A stretch of DNA of 64,000 bases, taken from positions 141,043,278-141,107,277 of the forward strand of contig CM067359.1 of the NCBI GenBank assembly GCA_034401795.1, written 5' to 3'. The translations under genes and the position numbers were made by a program. The notes beneath the pieces were generated by a model. It saw nothing but the letters and a program-made list of their open reading frames with translations. It did no database searches and was not told where the DNA came from. Below are positions 22,503 through 32,358 of this stretch, in pieces; the first letter of the stretch is position 1; each line of letters starts with the position of its first letter. Origin of the DNA: Chaetoderma sp. LZ-2023a (lineage: Eukaryota > Mollusca > Caudofoveata > Chaetodermatida > Chaetodermatidae).

Positions 22503-22763
22503 TGGATTTTTCTGTATATGGCGTCATAATTATTTAGGGCAGATGTAGCTGGACGTCACAATCAAAATGTGTAATGAATGACGTATCTAGCTCCACCAGG
22601 ACTATTGAATAGCCAGTCAAGCATGCGAATTGCATGTCTTTACTATTTAATCAACATGCTGTTGAATATTTTGAAACTAATTTGACTAGACGCTGTTCGA
22701 ATTGTATGTCTTTGCTATTTATTCAACAGCCATTTTCTATGATAATGTCTGGGTTCGATCTGT
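22503..22763 (+). mobile_element. MITE-B fragment with a duplicated left flank
   Basis: The left half is present (GGCGTCATAATTATTTAG, GCTGGACGTCACAATC, GCATGTCTTTACTATTTAAT, CTGTTGAATATTTTGAAACT). After GACTAGACGCTGTTC the sequence jumps back to a second GAATTGTATGTCTTTGCTAT instead of completing the hairpin. The ATTTTCTATGATAATG phrase flanks it on both sides (about 22488 and 22732). Confidence 0.7.
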
Positions 22764-22771
22764 AACTGAAG
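22764..22771 (+). repeat. Target-site duplication, left copy (AACTGAAG)
   Basis: The octamer AACTGAAG abuts the left end of the hAT-like element and is repeated exactly at 23970-23977, just after its right end. Confidence 0.9.
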
Positions 22772-23969
22772 TAGGCTCGCGCGATTTTTCGATTTAATCG
22801 TGAAGTTCGATTTATTTTTAAAATCGTGATTTTTACGATGTAATTGAGGAAATATCGGAAAATCGTCAAAAATTTCATGTTTTTACAAAATCTGAAGTGT
22901 GTACTTTCCGTCGCATTATAGCAGTACATGAGTACACTTATAATCGATTCACGCCTGTGTTCATTGTGTGTATATCCCGCCGTGCCATGCATGTGTCGAA
23001 TAATTACGAATCACAACACAACGCGCTACAATAAACAAGCTAACAATAACGAGGTAACACCTTTGTCATTGAGAAAACCAGCTAGTTACTCCGGCGAATC
23101 GCCATATAATTTTTTTTCTTTCGCTGCAGACCCTGAGTCTGTTGTGAAATGTCAAGTATATACAGTTTCAGAGTGTTAGGCAATCAGTGAACATAATTCT
23201 GTTTAATTCTAGAGTTAGCAATTTCAGACGGTCTAATAATTTTTCCTTTTTGATTCGGTTGGCATGTCAAATTATAAGCTTATGATCATGTCGATAGTCA
23301 CTTACAGGACTGGCGGTATGATCAGCGAACGAAAAGAAGAAGAAGATGTCAAATTAAAGAAAATAAAGCAACAGCATTCCAGATTGTTTAATTTTGAACT
23401 GTACGTTCTATTGATTACTCTTAAATGTAAATCGTACATTCTGAAAGCAACTATAAACCGCCCTATAGGACGAGTTTACGCCGTTACACTAGTACCTACT
23501 CAAAGCTACCGTCCTATGTATGTGAATTGCGCAGTATCTCCCGCTTTACTAATATTAGCGTCATCGCATTACTCCGGTTATTACCTAAACTCGTCCTACA
23601 AAGGGAGGCTATAAGCGGAAGCATCGCGTAATTTATATTTTTTTCTCAGCGACATTTTATCTCAAATTTTGATGAATTAAATAATGTTTATTAAACTATA
23701 CGCAATATTTAGGCGGTCCCAATTAATAATTTCACGCCCGCGATGATGGATATAAGATATACATTAAGCATAGACGTAAGATGGTAAGAATTCGTACCAT
23801 GAGCATCATCATGTGTTCTAATTTCGTGCTATTTTTGTACTTTCTAGAAACGAGTCACGTTAACCCGGTTTATACTTTTGGGAATTTGGACCTACGATTT
23901 AAACCAAAATTCGCGATTTTTTTCATAAAATCGATCGCGATGTTTCAAATCAAAAATCGCGCAAGCCTA
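22772..23969. mobile_element. hAT-like non-autonomous DNA transposon, 1,198 bp
   Basis: The left end TAGGCTCGCGCGATTTTTCG is matched by the reverse complement of the right end, TAGGCTTGCGCGATTTTTGA. Looser similarity extends about 60 bp inwards. It is flanked by perfect 8-bp duplications AACTGAAG, and 8-bp duplications are the hallmark of the hAT superfamily. The interior has only short frames (83, 116 and 64 codons at 22928, 23264 and 23781) with no transposase motif, so it needed a transposase supplied elsewhere. A stretch at about 23270-23345 recurs inverted at 27838-27912. Confidence 0.88.
23453..23613. repeat. Foldback sequence inside the hAT-like element
   Basis: CGCCCTATAGGACGAGTTTA near 23459 pairs with TAAACTCGTCCTACAAAG near 23588, and the outer bases ATAAACC and GGCTATAA also pair. 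The loop of about 110 bp may be a small element nested in the larger one. Confidence 0.6.
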
Positions 23970-23977
23970 AACTGAAG

Positions 23978-24275
23978 GATATGACGTCATAATCAATTAC
24001 TTCATATACAGGCTGACGTCACAATCCAAAATGTGTAAATGAATGGCGTATCGAGCTCAGTCATTAACATAGAATAGTCCGGCAAGTGTACGAATTGTAT
24101 GTCTTTACTGTTTAATCAACTTCGTGTTGAATATTTTGAAACTAATTTGACCTGGCGTTGTTGCGGCCAGAGGCAGCAAACCTTTAAAGCACCCAGTCAA
24201 ATTAGTTTCAAAATAGTCATCAGCTTACCTGTATAGTTACCTTGAAATTGGAAGTATGGGAATTCATTATTCATC

Positions 24276-24374
<99 letters not shown>

Positions 24375-24405
24375 CATACCTAGAAATGGATCTCTCTATT
24401 GAAAT
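23978..24405 (+). mobile_element. MITE-B copy containing a long (TA)n tract
   Basis: The left half (GATATGACGTCATAATC, GCTGACGTCACAATCC, GTACGAATTGTATGTC) is followed by the hairpin at about 24123-24214, and then by the right half (AGCTTACCTGTATAGTTACC, GGGAATTCATTATTCATCG). The usual short TATATA stretch is expanded to about 95 bp. It ends GCATACCTAGAAATGGATC. The hAT-like element sits immediately at its left edge. Confidence 0.85.
24277..24371. repeat. (TA)n microsatellite inside MITE-B
   Basis: A pure TA run of about 95 bases. The sister copy at 27211-27440 has only GCGTATATATAGAC at the equivalent point, so this tract is a local expansion. Confidence 0.97.
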
Positions 24406-24439
24406 TGTAATGAGCAAATTGAGCATTACATGGCTAATA

Positions 24440-24589
24440 CCACTTGGTAATGCGTGGCCCACACAATATGGACCACTTGTATTAAGAGACCACCCATTCA
24501 CATATTTTAACAAGGACAATCATAGATTGTTGACCTGAATACAATGTACTCGTCCTCTGACGGAGGGAGGATAATTAAAACCACTTGCT
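24440..24589 (+). repeat. Flank shared with 35053-35237
   Basis: CACACAATATGGACCAC, TGTATTAAGAGA, CAATCATAGATTGT and TAATTAAAACCACTTGCTAA match the region before the MITE-A copy at 35238. The MITE and its flank were therefore copied together. Confidence 0.8.
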
Positions 24590-24938
24590 AATGGGAATTT
24601 TCATGTCTATCCATCATATTACGTCATATGATGTCATAATCAACAACGTGACGCATAGGATGACGTCATAATCATGACGTCATGACTGACTCAATTTAGT
24701 CCGTCTTAAATGCTTAATAGTTCGACGCGTTGTACGAATTGTATGTCTTTGCTATTTACAAAACATGCTGGTGAATATTTTGAAACTAATTTGACTGGGC
24801 GATGTTACTGCCACAGGCAGCAACCGCACCCAGTCAAATTGGTTTCAAAATAGTCAACACCTTACCTGTATAGTTTTCTGGAAATTGATAGTCAAGAAGC
24901 TCAGAGATCCACCGATACCAAAACGAGCGCGGTATTAA
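24590..24938 (+). mobile_element. MITE-A copy lacking its right end
   Basis: Two perfect TGACGTCA octamers lie at 24661-24668 and 24675-24682. The hairpin is at about 24772-24860 (GGGCGATGTTACTGCC and GGCAGCAACCGCACCC). The right half stops after CCAAAACGAGCGCGG, so about 65 bp seen in the related copy at 35238-35585 are missing. Confidence 0.85.
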
Positions 24939-25249
24939 TGTATTAATATACCATCCGGATTCAGTGACCGATTGACTAACGTTAGGTCTATAGAAGTCAT
25001 TTCAAGCAACCGCCACCATGATGTGACTTACTTGGGCACAATTGTGTGTTTTTCTAACAAAATCCTTTAGAATGTTTAACACCGAAATTTCAATATCTCA
25101 GATAAAGACAACTATACGAATATCTTTTTAATACTTGGACTGGTAGCCTCCCCTCCCTACCCACCCACCTGTTGCTATCATAGACCTGTATTAAGTATTG
25201 CAACGACATCGACTGCCCATGTAAGCCTATCATCTTCTCTTAATGTATT
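24939..25249. other. No gene seen
   Basis: No coding signal or repeat is recognised. This sequence is absent from the duplicate at 35.6 kb. Confidence 0.4.
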
Positions 25250-25489
25250 TTAACTCTTTCATGAGGAGGCCGCCAAAACCGGCCTCTACAGTGATCTTGA
25301 GGATGTTAATTTGCAGGTCAAGAGAAGGTCGTTTTTGAAAATTCACCACTGAAATGACTGGCTCGATAATTGAGCCAGTAATTCCAATAGTAACTCTTCA
25401 AAACAGTCGTATATTGGCCTGCAAATAGGCACTCAATAACCAAATATTTTTTTTATATTCTTGACTCAATTTAGGTAATACAGGGTTAA
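25250..25489. mobile_element. Snap-back element, family S
   Basis: The ends are TTAACTCTTTC and AGGGTTAA. The inner arms ACTGAAATGACTGGCTCG and GAGCCAGTAATTCCAATAG pair, as do TTGCAGGTCAAGAGAAG and TTGGCCTGCAAATAGG. Confidence 0.8.
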
Positions 25490-25744
25490 TAAATTATGAG
25501 GACGACGATGGTGTACCATGTCTGTTTAACCTTTCCCGTATTGTATTATTGTATGATTCACATTTGTTGCATTCGAGATAGGGTAAAAATTACAGACTTG
25601 TTACAGACAGTCTTGAGGCGTACTATGTGTGTGGTAAATTTCAAAAGAAAAACATGCATAATAATATTGTAGAGGGCGAAAAAGTAGATAGAGTTCGCTA
25701 ATAATAATGGATCCATCTAAAGATAAAGACTTGGCTTCTTCGAA
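25490..25744. other. No gene seen
   Basis: Unassigned sequence. Confidence 0.4.
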
Positions 25745-25990
25745 ACTACACCTCTAATATAATGACCGGTCATCTTCTTACGTTATCACAACGACTAGAC
25801 TGTTACACAGACTCAACTTCGGATACCAGACAGACCGGGACCCAGTCTATCTCCGTAGCAGACTGTAAAAACAACACTGTGGATCGTGAAATCGCTACGT
25901 CAATGGCTACTCAATAGGCCCCTACATACGAGATACATTTCTCGATCTCGTATCGAAAGAGAACTCGCGGGATACGAATGAATAATGGAT
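25745..25990 (+). repeat. Dispersed repeat G, shorter copy
   Basis: It is the same as 7120-7665 but without the 333-bp middle. CTGTGGATCGTG passes straight to AAATCGCTACGTCAATGGC. It ends with the inverted pair GAGATACATTTCTCG and CTCGCGGGATACGA. Confidence 0.65.
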
Positions 25991-26149
25991 GTGTGATTAT
26001 TAGTAGTATCCTTTTGTCTTTAATCCATCCGTGGGAATAAATCCATGTAGGGTCAATGCAATTATCTAGCAGTATTGATAGACTAACAATGTTCCAAATT
26101 TCCAGTCAAAACTGCTGTCAATAATATTGTAGCAGATTGTTGAATACAG

Positions 26150-27205
26150 AAATCAACCGAAAGTGTAGGCCTATGCATGTGCTAAGTTAAGAACGTCTAC
26201 AGGAAATTCGGCCACAGAATTTCAACCATGTAGTTAGATAGGTATATCAATACGCTAGTGAAGTAATGGATTGAGGTTAAAAAAATTGTTACCATGAAGT
26301 AATTTCGTAGTGCACAATATCATACCGAAATTTGCGCAATCTCCGGTGATTCACAGTTTCTAGTTCCCTATTGCCTGTAGTCTGTTTAGCCCCATAATTT
26401 CACCTACATAGACTTGAATCTTAATATACTAGGTATATTCCGAAACTAACAAATTCTAGATGAAATAATTTTATTAGGCAAAAATTGGCTTAAATGTTGG
26501 GTTTTTCGTGCTTTTCGGTGCCCTACTGTCTGTATGTAATATAGGCGGCTCCAGAACTTCGCTCACATAGACGTAGAGGGATTTGAATACGATAGTTATA
26601 TTGGGAATTTTAAAAAATTCGACAGTGAAGTAATTTCGTAGTATACGATTTCATCGCGTAAATTCGTTTCAATTTTGGCAGATCTGCGGGTTTTCAATGC
26701 CCTACTATTACCTGTCTGCAATAGGTTTGGCCACATAATTTCACCGATATGGTTAGATAGCGATATGAACACGCTAATGAATCTTGAGTTTTCTACCGCG
26801 TAGTAATTTCGCAATATTCAATTTAGTAGCCACGGGCAGTTGTCAAATGCCAACAATTTACTATATTCGGTATCAGAATGTTTGTTCTCGATTTGTAATA
26901 TTTTTTTATATATGTATGTATATAACTCAATATGAGCTAGTGCTTTTGCACAATTCTACCATCAAGTAATCTCATCGTAGGTAGTTACATATTCGCCGTA
27001 TGGCCCCATTGTAATATGGTTGGTTCACATTCACCACATTTAGATCGGTGTCGGTATGTCCTGGCATATCGCTCATAATGGGTTCGGCCCCAGAATATCA
27101 CCCATATGTTTAGATAGGCATAGGCATACGCTTACGGAGTAGTGACATTTAAAACTATCTACCATGAAATAATTTCGGCTCAAATTTAGACCGATTCATG
27201 GTTTT
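26150..27205 (+). repeat. Old tandem array of about 155-178 bp units
   Basis: The phrases CCCTATTGCCTGTAG (26366), CCCTACTGTCTGTATG (26521) and CCCTACTATTACCTG (26699) start successive units. Each contains GAAGTAATTTCGTAGT-like, AATTTCACC-like and TTAGATAG-like phrases in the same order. The array is heavily diverged, and a related array lies at 35614-36890. Short frames inside it are not genes. Confidence 0.75.
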
Positions 27206-27210
27206 CATTT

Positions 27211-27440
27211 CACCCAGTCAAATTAGTTTCAAAATAGCCATCAGCTTACCTGTATTGTTACCTTGAAATTGGAAGTCTGGGAATTCATTATTCAGCGTAT
27301 ATATAGACATCGATTCCAACACGAAAAAAGGGGTGGACCTTAGCTAGAAATAGGCGTGGCATACCTAGAAATGGATCCCTCTATTGAAATTGGCATGAGC
27401 AAATTGAGCATTACAGGGCTAATACCACTTCGTCACTGGA
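27211..27440 (+). mobile_element. MITE-B right half with its downstream flank
   Basis: From CACCCAGTCAAATTAGTTTC to ATTGAGCATTACAGGGC it follows 24190-24440 closely, except that the TA tract is short. The shared sequence extends past the MITE end (GAGCAAATTGAGCATTACA), so the two are duplicates of one locus rather than independent insertions. Confidence 0.8.
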
Positions 27441-27837
27441 ATACAATAGGGGCGTATGTCAAAATTTTCAGTTTTTTTGCAGAAAATGATTGTATACATC
27501 TTTTCACAAACCATGTAAAAGGGTCGTATTTTATTTCTAATATTTAAGTATTAGTTGTATAATTTTAGCTTCATATTGAGACTGCAATAAACGTGTATAT
27601 GTACTTAGAGCCTTGTTGCTGTATATCTGATGCAAATTAGTGTTTTTTGTCGGAACGCAATACAGACGTAACGTATGTGCGCATATGACTTTGTTGTTTT
27701 ATATTTTCCTAAATTAATCTTTGGCATACCATAGTGCCATACAGACGTATGCCAGTATACACATGTTTATAATTATAACAACAATTATCATTAACAATTT
27801 TCTTCATCATAATAAATCTTTTTAACAGAAATAAGGT
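27441..27837. other. No gene seen
   Basis: AT-rich sequence without a recognisable feature. Confidence 0.45.
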
Positions 27838-27912
27838 TAAGTTCTTCTTTTTTCGTTCGCTGATCATACTGCCAGTCCTGTAAGTGACTATCGACATGAT
27901 CATAAGCGTTAA
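27838..27912 (-). repeat. Inverted copy of part of the hAT-like element
   Basis: The reverse complement contains CTTATGATCATGTCGATAGT, then CACTTACAGGACTGGC and GTATGATCAGCGAACGAAAA, as at about 23276-23333 with one or two differences. Both copies are open in one frame (IMSIVTYRTG, ISERK). That could hint at an old coding or SINE origin, but nothing more supports it. Confidence 0.75.
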
Positions 27913-27924
27913 GTGCGTGGATCC

Positions 27925-28080
27925 ATGGTTTATTAGAGTGCGCCGTGCGGCCTGGAACCTCCGTCGCAGCACTCGAGGTTTCTGTCAGGGTTACCTCACC
28001 CTTACCTCCTTTAGTCGCCTCGTACGACACGCAGAGGATACGGAAGGTGTATTCTAAGCCCCAGCTACAGGGCAGATAAG
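27925..28080 (+). mobile_element. SINE-like fragment
   Basis: GTCGCCTCGTACGACACGC followed by GGATACGGAAGGTGTATTC and TAAGCCCCAGC resembles a conserved SINE domain that I recall from many invertebrate genomes (GTCGCCT...ACGACA...GTATTCTA). No clear polymerase III A or B boxes are seen upstream. This is a family-level guess. Confidence 0.4.
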
Positions 28081-28369
28081 GTAAGTTATACAACCAAATA
28101 CTGTTTGAAGTATGGAAATAAGTGTGCCTTAAAGATAATAATGGCGGTGCAGTATCAATTTATATATTTATTGCAAGAATGAGGCTGGATTTAAATCAGC
28201 TGGCAGATGTGAGATTTGGGTGATTTTAGTGATATCTCCTGAGTATGGCCTTATGAATTTACTATTTTCAATACAGGAAATGAATGACTTCTTATGTCAT
28301 AATCTTAGTAGTAGCCTAATCTTAGTCCTTGAATTACGGACCCTAACGCATCGACGCATCGTTTGACTG
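28081..28369. other. No gene seen
   Basis: Unassigned sequence. Confidence 0.4.
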
Positions 28370-28559
<190 letters not shown>

Positions 28560-28574
28560 TTTATCCCCACACTT

Positions 28575-28935
28575 GTGCAAAAAGGTGTCAGGGATATTGT
28601 GATCGCCTCCATCCGTTCATCTGTTCATCGTACCATCAGTCCGTCCATCGGTTTCTCATGTTATCGCCTCCTAAACCATTAAGTGAATTCAACCAAATTT
28701 GGTATCTGAGTTACCCATAAGATTGAATACAAGATCACATTTACTTTGGGCTCTGCACCTTAGGGGCAAAATGTCAAATGTCATCAAAATTCAACTGCAA
28801 AGGCTGTCACGCTATCTCCTCTGAAACCATTTGGTGAAATTCAACCAAATGAAATCCCATCATTGCATGTCGTATTTTAGCTAAACACTGTAAATAGCGT
28901 TGTTGGTCCAAGCAACTAAATTAAGATATTGTGAT
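28575..28935 (+). repeat. Dispersed repeat related to 247-934
   Basis: CCATCCGTTCATCTGTTCAT, CCGTCCATCGGTTTCTC and repeated phrases (AACCATTAAGTGAATTC, AACCATTTGGTGAAATTC) echo the 247-934 repeat. As there, it is followed directly by a family P palindrome. Confidence 0.55.
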
Positions 28936-28937
28936 TA

Positions 28938-29283
28938 AAGGTGCATATTCACAACAGAATGGTGAAAAATAAAATTGTTAAAATTGTATACTTTTAGAGA
29001 CTTGAATTGTGTGCCTAGATGTAATGAAAGGAAATAAATCTTAGCATATCATAATTTCCTTACGTATAAATTTATATAATTTTTTAGTTGTCAAATTGAA
29101 TTAGAGGTACGAGTCCCTCATCAAATTCACAACTGAACATATGATATTTATTTATATAGATTAAAATCATCAATGTTCAGATTTATTTCGTTTCATTCAT
29201 CGAGCGGCACAGTTTAAGTCTCTAAGAGGATATAATTTTAATAAATTTTTTTTCAATCATTCTGCTGTGAATATGCACATTTA
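28938..29283. mobile_element. Palindromic element, family P, full copy
   Basis: The left end GTGCATATTCACAACAGAAT pairs with the right end ATTCTGCTGTGAATATGCAC. Pairing continues inwards (AGAGACTTGAATTGTG with CACAGTTTAAGTCTCT; GAAATAAATCTTAGCAT with GTTCAGATTTATTTC) to a centre near 29110 at GAGGTACGAGTCCCTC. The length is about 346 bp and nothing is encoded. Confidence 0.85.
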
Positions 29284-29319
29284 ATTACCAATATAAATAT
29301 CATCTGATCTTGTTTGCAG

Positions 29320-29407
29320 TGCAGAATGGGTAAGAGAAAGAGGAAGACCATTAGACACCTTAAGAAAACGCTTACGTGAAGAAAGACAACGTCATTCCGA
29401 TGCCAAT
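29320..29407 (+). CDS. N-terminal coding stretch of the transposase-like gene (partial)
   Basis: After a polypyrimidine-like stretch and GCAG, the frame reads AEWVRERGRPLDTLRKRLRE and onwards through ERQRHSDANE, a highly basic, probably helical stretch. It flows in frame into the first 22-residue unit. No start codon is seen in frame at this point, so it would have to be an internal exon or have lost its start. It is supported only by continuity with the repeat and the downstream frame. Confidence 0.45.
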
Positions 29408-32358
29408 GAATATCGTAATGATAACTGTACAATGATTCCTAATGATTTTCCAGACGCTTCCATTCGTGCCAATGATAATCATGATGATAACTGTACAATG
29501 ATTCCTAATGATGGTCCAGACGCTTCCATTCGTGCCAATGATAATTGTAATGATAACTGTACAATGATTCCTAATGATGATCCAGACGCTTCCATTCCTG
29601 CAAATAATAATTGTAATGATAACTGTACAATGATTCCTAATGATGTTCCAGACGCTTCCATTCCTGCCAATGATAATTGTAATGATAACTGTACAATGAT
29701 TCCTAATGATGTTCCAGACGCTTCCATTCGTGCCAATGATAATTGTAATGATAACTGTACAATGATTCCTAATGATGTTCCAGACGCTTCCATTCGTGCC
29801 AATGATAATTGTAATGATAACTGTATAATGATTCCTAATCGTGTTCCAGACGCTTCCATTCGTGCCAATGATAATTATAATGATAGCTGTACAATGATTC
29901 CTAATCATGTTCCCAGACGCTTCCATTCGTGCCAATGATAATTGTAATAATAACTGTACAATGATTCCTAATGATGATCCAGACAATTCCATTCGTGCAC
30001 ATGATAATTGTAATGATAATTGTACAATGATTCCTAATCATGTTCCAGACGCTTCCATTCGTGGCAATGCCAATTGTAATGATAACTGTACAATGATTCC
30101 TAATGATGGTCCAGATGCTTCCATTCATGCCAATGATAATTGTAATGATAACTGTACAATGATTCCTAATCATGTTCCAGACGCTTCCATTCGTGCCAAT
30201 GATAATTGTAATGATCACTGTACAATGATTCCTAATCATGTTCCAGACGCTTCCATTCGTGCGAATGATAATTGTAATGATCACTGTACAATGATTCCTA
30301 ATGATGGTCCAGATGCTTCCATTGGTGCCAAAGATAATTGTAATGATAACTGTACAATGATTCCTAATGATGATCCAGGCGCTTCCATTCGTGCCAATGA
30401 TAATTGTAATGATCACTGTACAATGATTCCCAATGATGTTCCAGACGCTTCCATTCGTGCCAATGATAATTGTAATGATAACTGTACAATGATTCCTAAT
30501 GATGTTCCAGACGCTTCCATTCGTGCCAATGATAATTGTAATGATAACTGTACAATGATTCCTAATGATGGTCCTGACGCTTCCATTGGTGCCAATGATA
30601 ATTGTAATGATCACTGTACAATGATTCCTAATGATGGTCCAGATGTTTCCATTGGTGCCAAAGATAATTGTAATGATAACTGTACAATGATTCCTAATGA
30701 TGATCCAGACGCTTCCATTCGTGCAAATGATAATTGTAACGATAACTGTACAATGATTCCCAATGATGTTCCAGACGCTTCCATTCGTGCCAATGATAAT
30801 TGTAACGATAACTGTACAATGATTCCCCAATGATGTTCCAGATGCTTCCATTCATGCAAATGATAATTGTAACGATAACTGTACAATGATTCCCAATGAT
30901 GTTCCAGACGCTTCCATTCGTGCAAATGATAATTGTAACGATAACTGTACAATGATTCCCAATGATATTCCAGACGCTTCCATTCGTGCCAATGATAATT
31001 GTAACGATAACTGTACAATGATTCCCAATGATGTTCCAGACGCTTCCATTCGTGCCAATGATAATTGTAATGATAACTGTACAATGATTCCCAATGATGC
31101 TCCAGACGCTTCCATTCGTGCCAATGATAATTGTAATGATAACTGTACAATGATTCCTAATGATGTTCCAGACGCTTCCATTCGTGCCAATGATAATTGT
31201 AATGATAACTGTACAATGAGTCCTAATGATGGTCCAGACGCTTCCATTGGTGCCAATGATAATTGTAATGATCACTGTACAATGATTCCTAATGATGGTC
31301 CAGATGTTTCCATTGTTGCCGAAGATAATTGTAATGATAACTGTACAATGATTCCTAATAATGATCCAGACGCTTCCATTCGTGCAAATGATAATTGTAA
31401 GGATAACTCTATAATGATTCCCAATGATGTTCCAGACGCTTCCATTCGTGCCAATGATAATTGTAACGATAACTGTACAATGATTCCCAATGATGTTCCA
31501 GACGCTTCCATTCATACAAATGATAATTGTAACGATAACTGTACAATGATTCCCAATGATGTTCCAGACGCTTCCATTCGTGCCAATGATAATTGTAATG
31601 ATAACTGTACAATGATTCCCAATGATGTTCCAGACGCTTCCATTCGTGCCAATGATAATTGTAATGATAACTGCACAATGATTCCCAATGATGTTCCAGA
31701 CGCTTCCATTCGTGCCAATGATTATTGTAATGATAACTGTACAATGATTCCTAATCATGTTCCAGACGCTTCCATTCGTGCCAATGATAATTGTAATGAT
31801 CACTGTACAATGATTCCTAATCATGTTCCAGACGCTTCCATTCGTGCCAATGATAATTGTAATGATAACTGTACAATGATTCCCAATGATGTTCCAGACG
31901 CTTCCATTCGTGCCAATGATAATTGTAATGATAACTGTACAATGATTCCTAATCATGTTCCAGACGCTTCCATTCGTGGCAATGATAATTGTAATGATAA
32001 CTGTACAATGATTCCTAATGATGTTCCAGACGCTTCCATTCGTGCCAATGATAATTGTAATGATAATTGTACAATGATTCCCAATGATGTTCCAGACGCT
32101 TCCATTCGTGCCAATGATAATTGTAATGATAACTGTACAATGATTCCCAATGATGTTCCAGACGCTTCCATTCGTGCCAATGATAATTGTAATGATAACT
32201 GTACAATGATTCCTAATCATGTTCCAGACGCTTCCATTCGTGCCAATGATAATTGTAATGATAACTGTACAATGATTCCTAATCATGTTCCAGACGCTTC
32301 CATTCGTGCCAATGATAATTGTAATGATAACTGTACAATGATTCCTAATGATGGTCCA
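29408..32358 (+). repeat. 66-bp tandem repeat, about 45 units, coding-direction VNTR
   Basis: Each unit encodes 22 residues built from DNCNDNCTMIPND then VPDASIRAN. Units differ at a few sites: VPD/GPD/DPD, ND/NH, RAN/GAN/GAK, and synonymous AAC/AAT and CCT/CCC. The plus frame is continuous except for changes near 29911, near 30826 and near 32355. The first two are one extra C in a C-run. The opposite strand is also open for up to 607 codons (NHCTVIITIIIGTNG cycles), because 66 is divisible by three and the unit has no stop in those frames. Those minus frames are artefacts. Confidence 0.93.
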
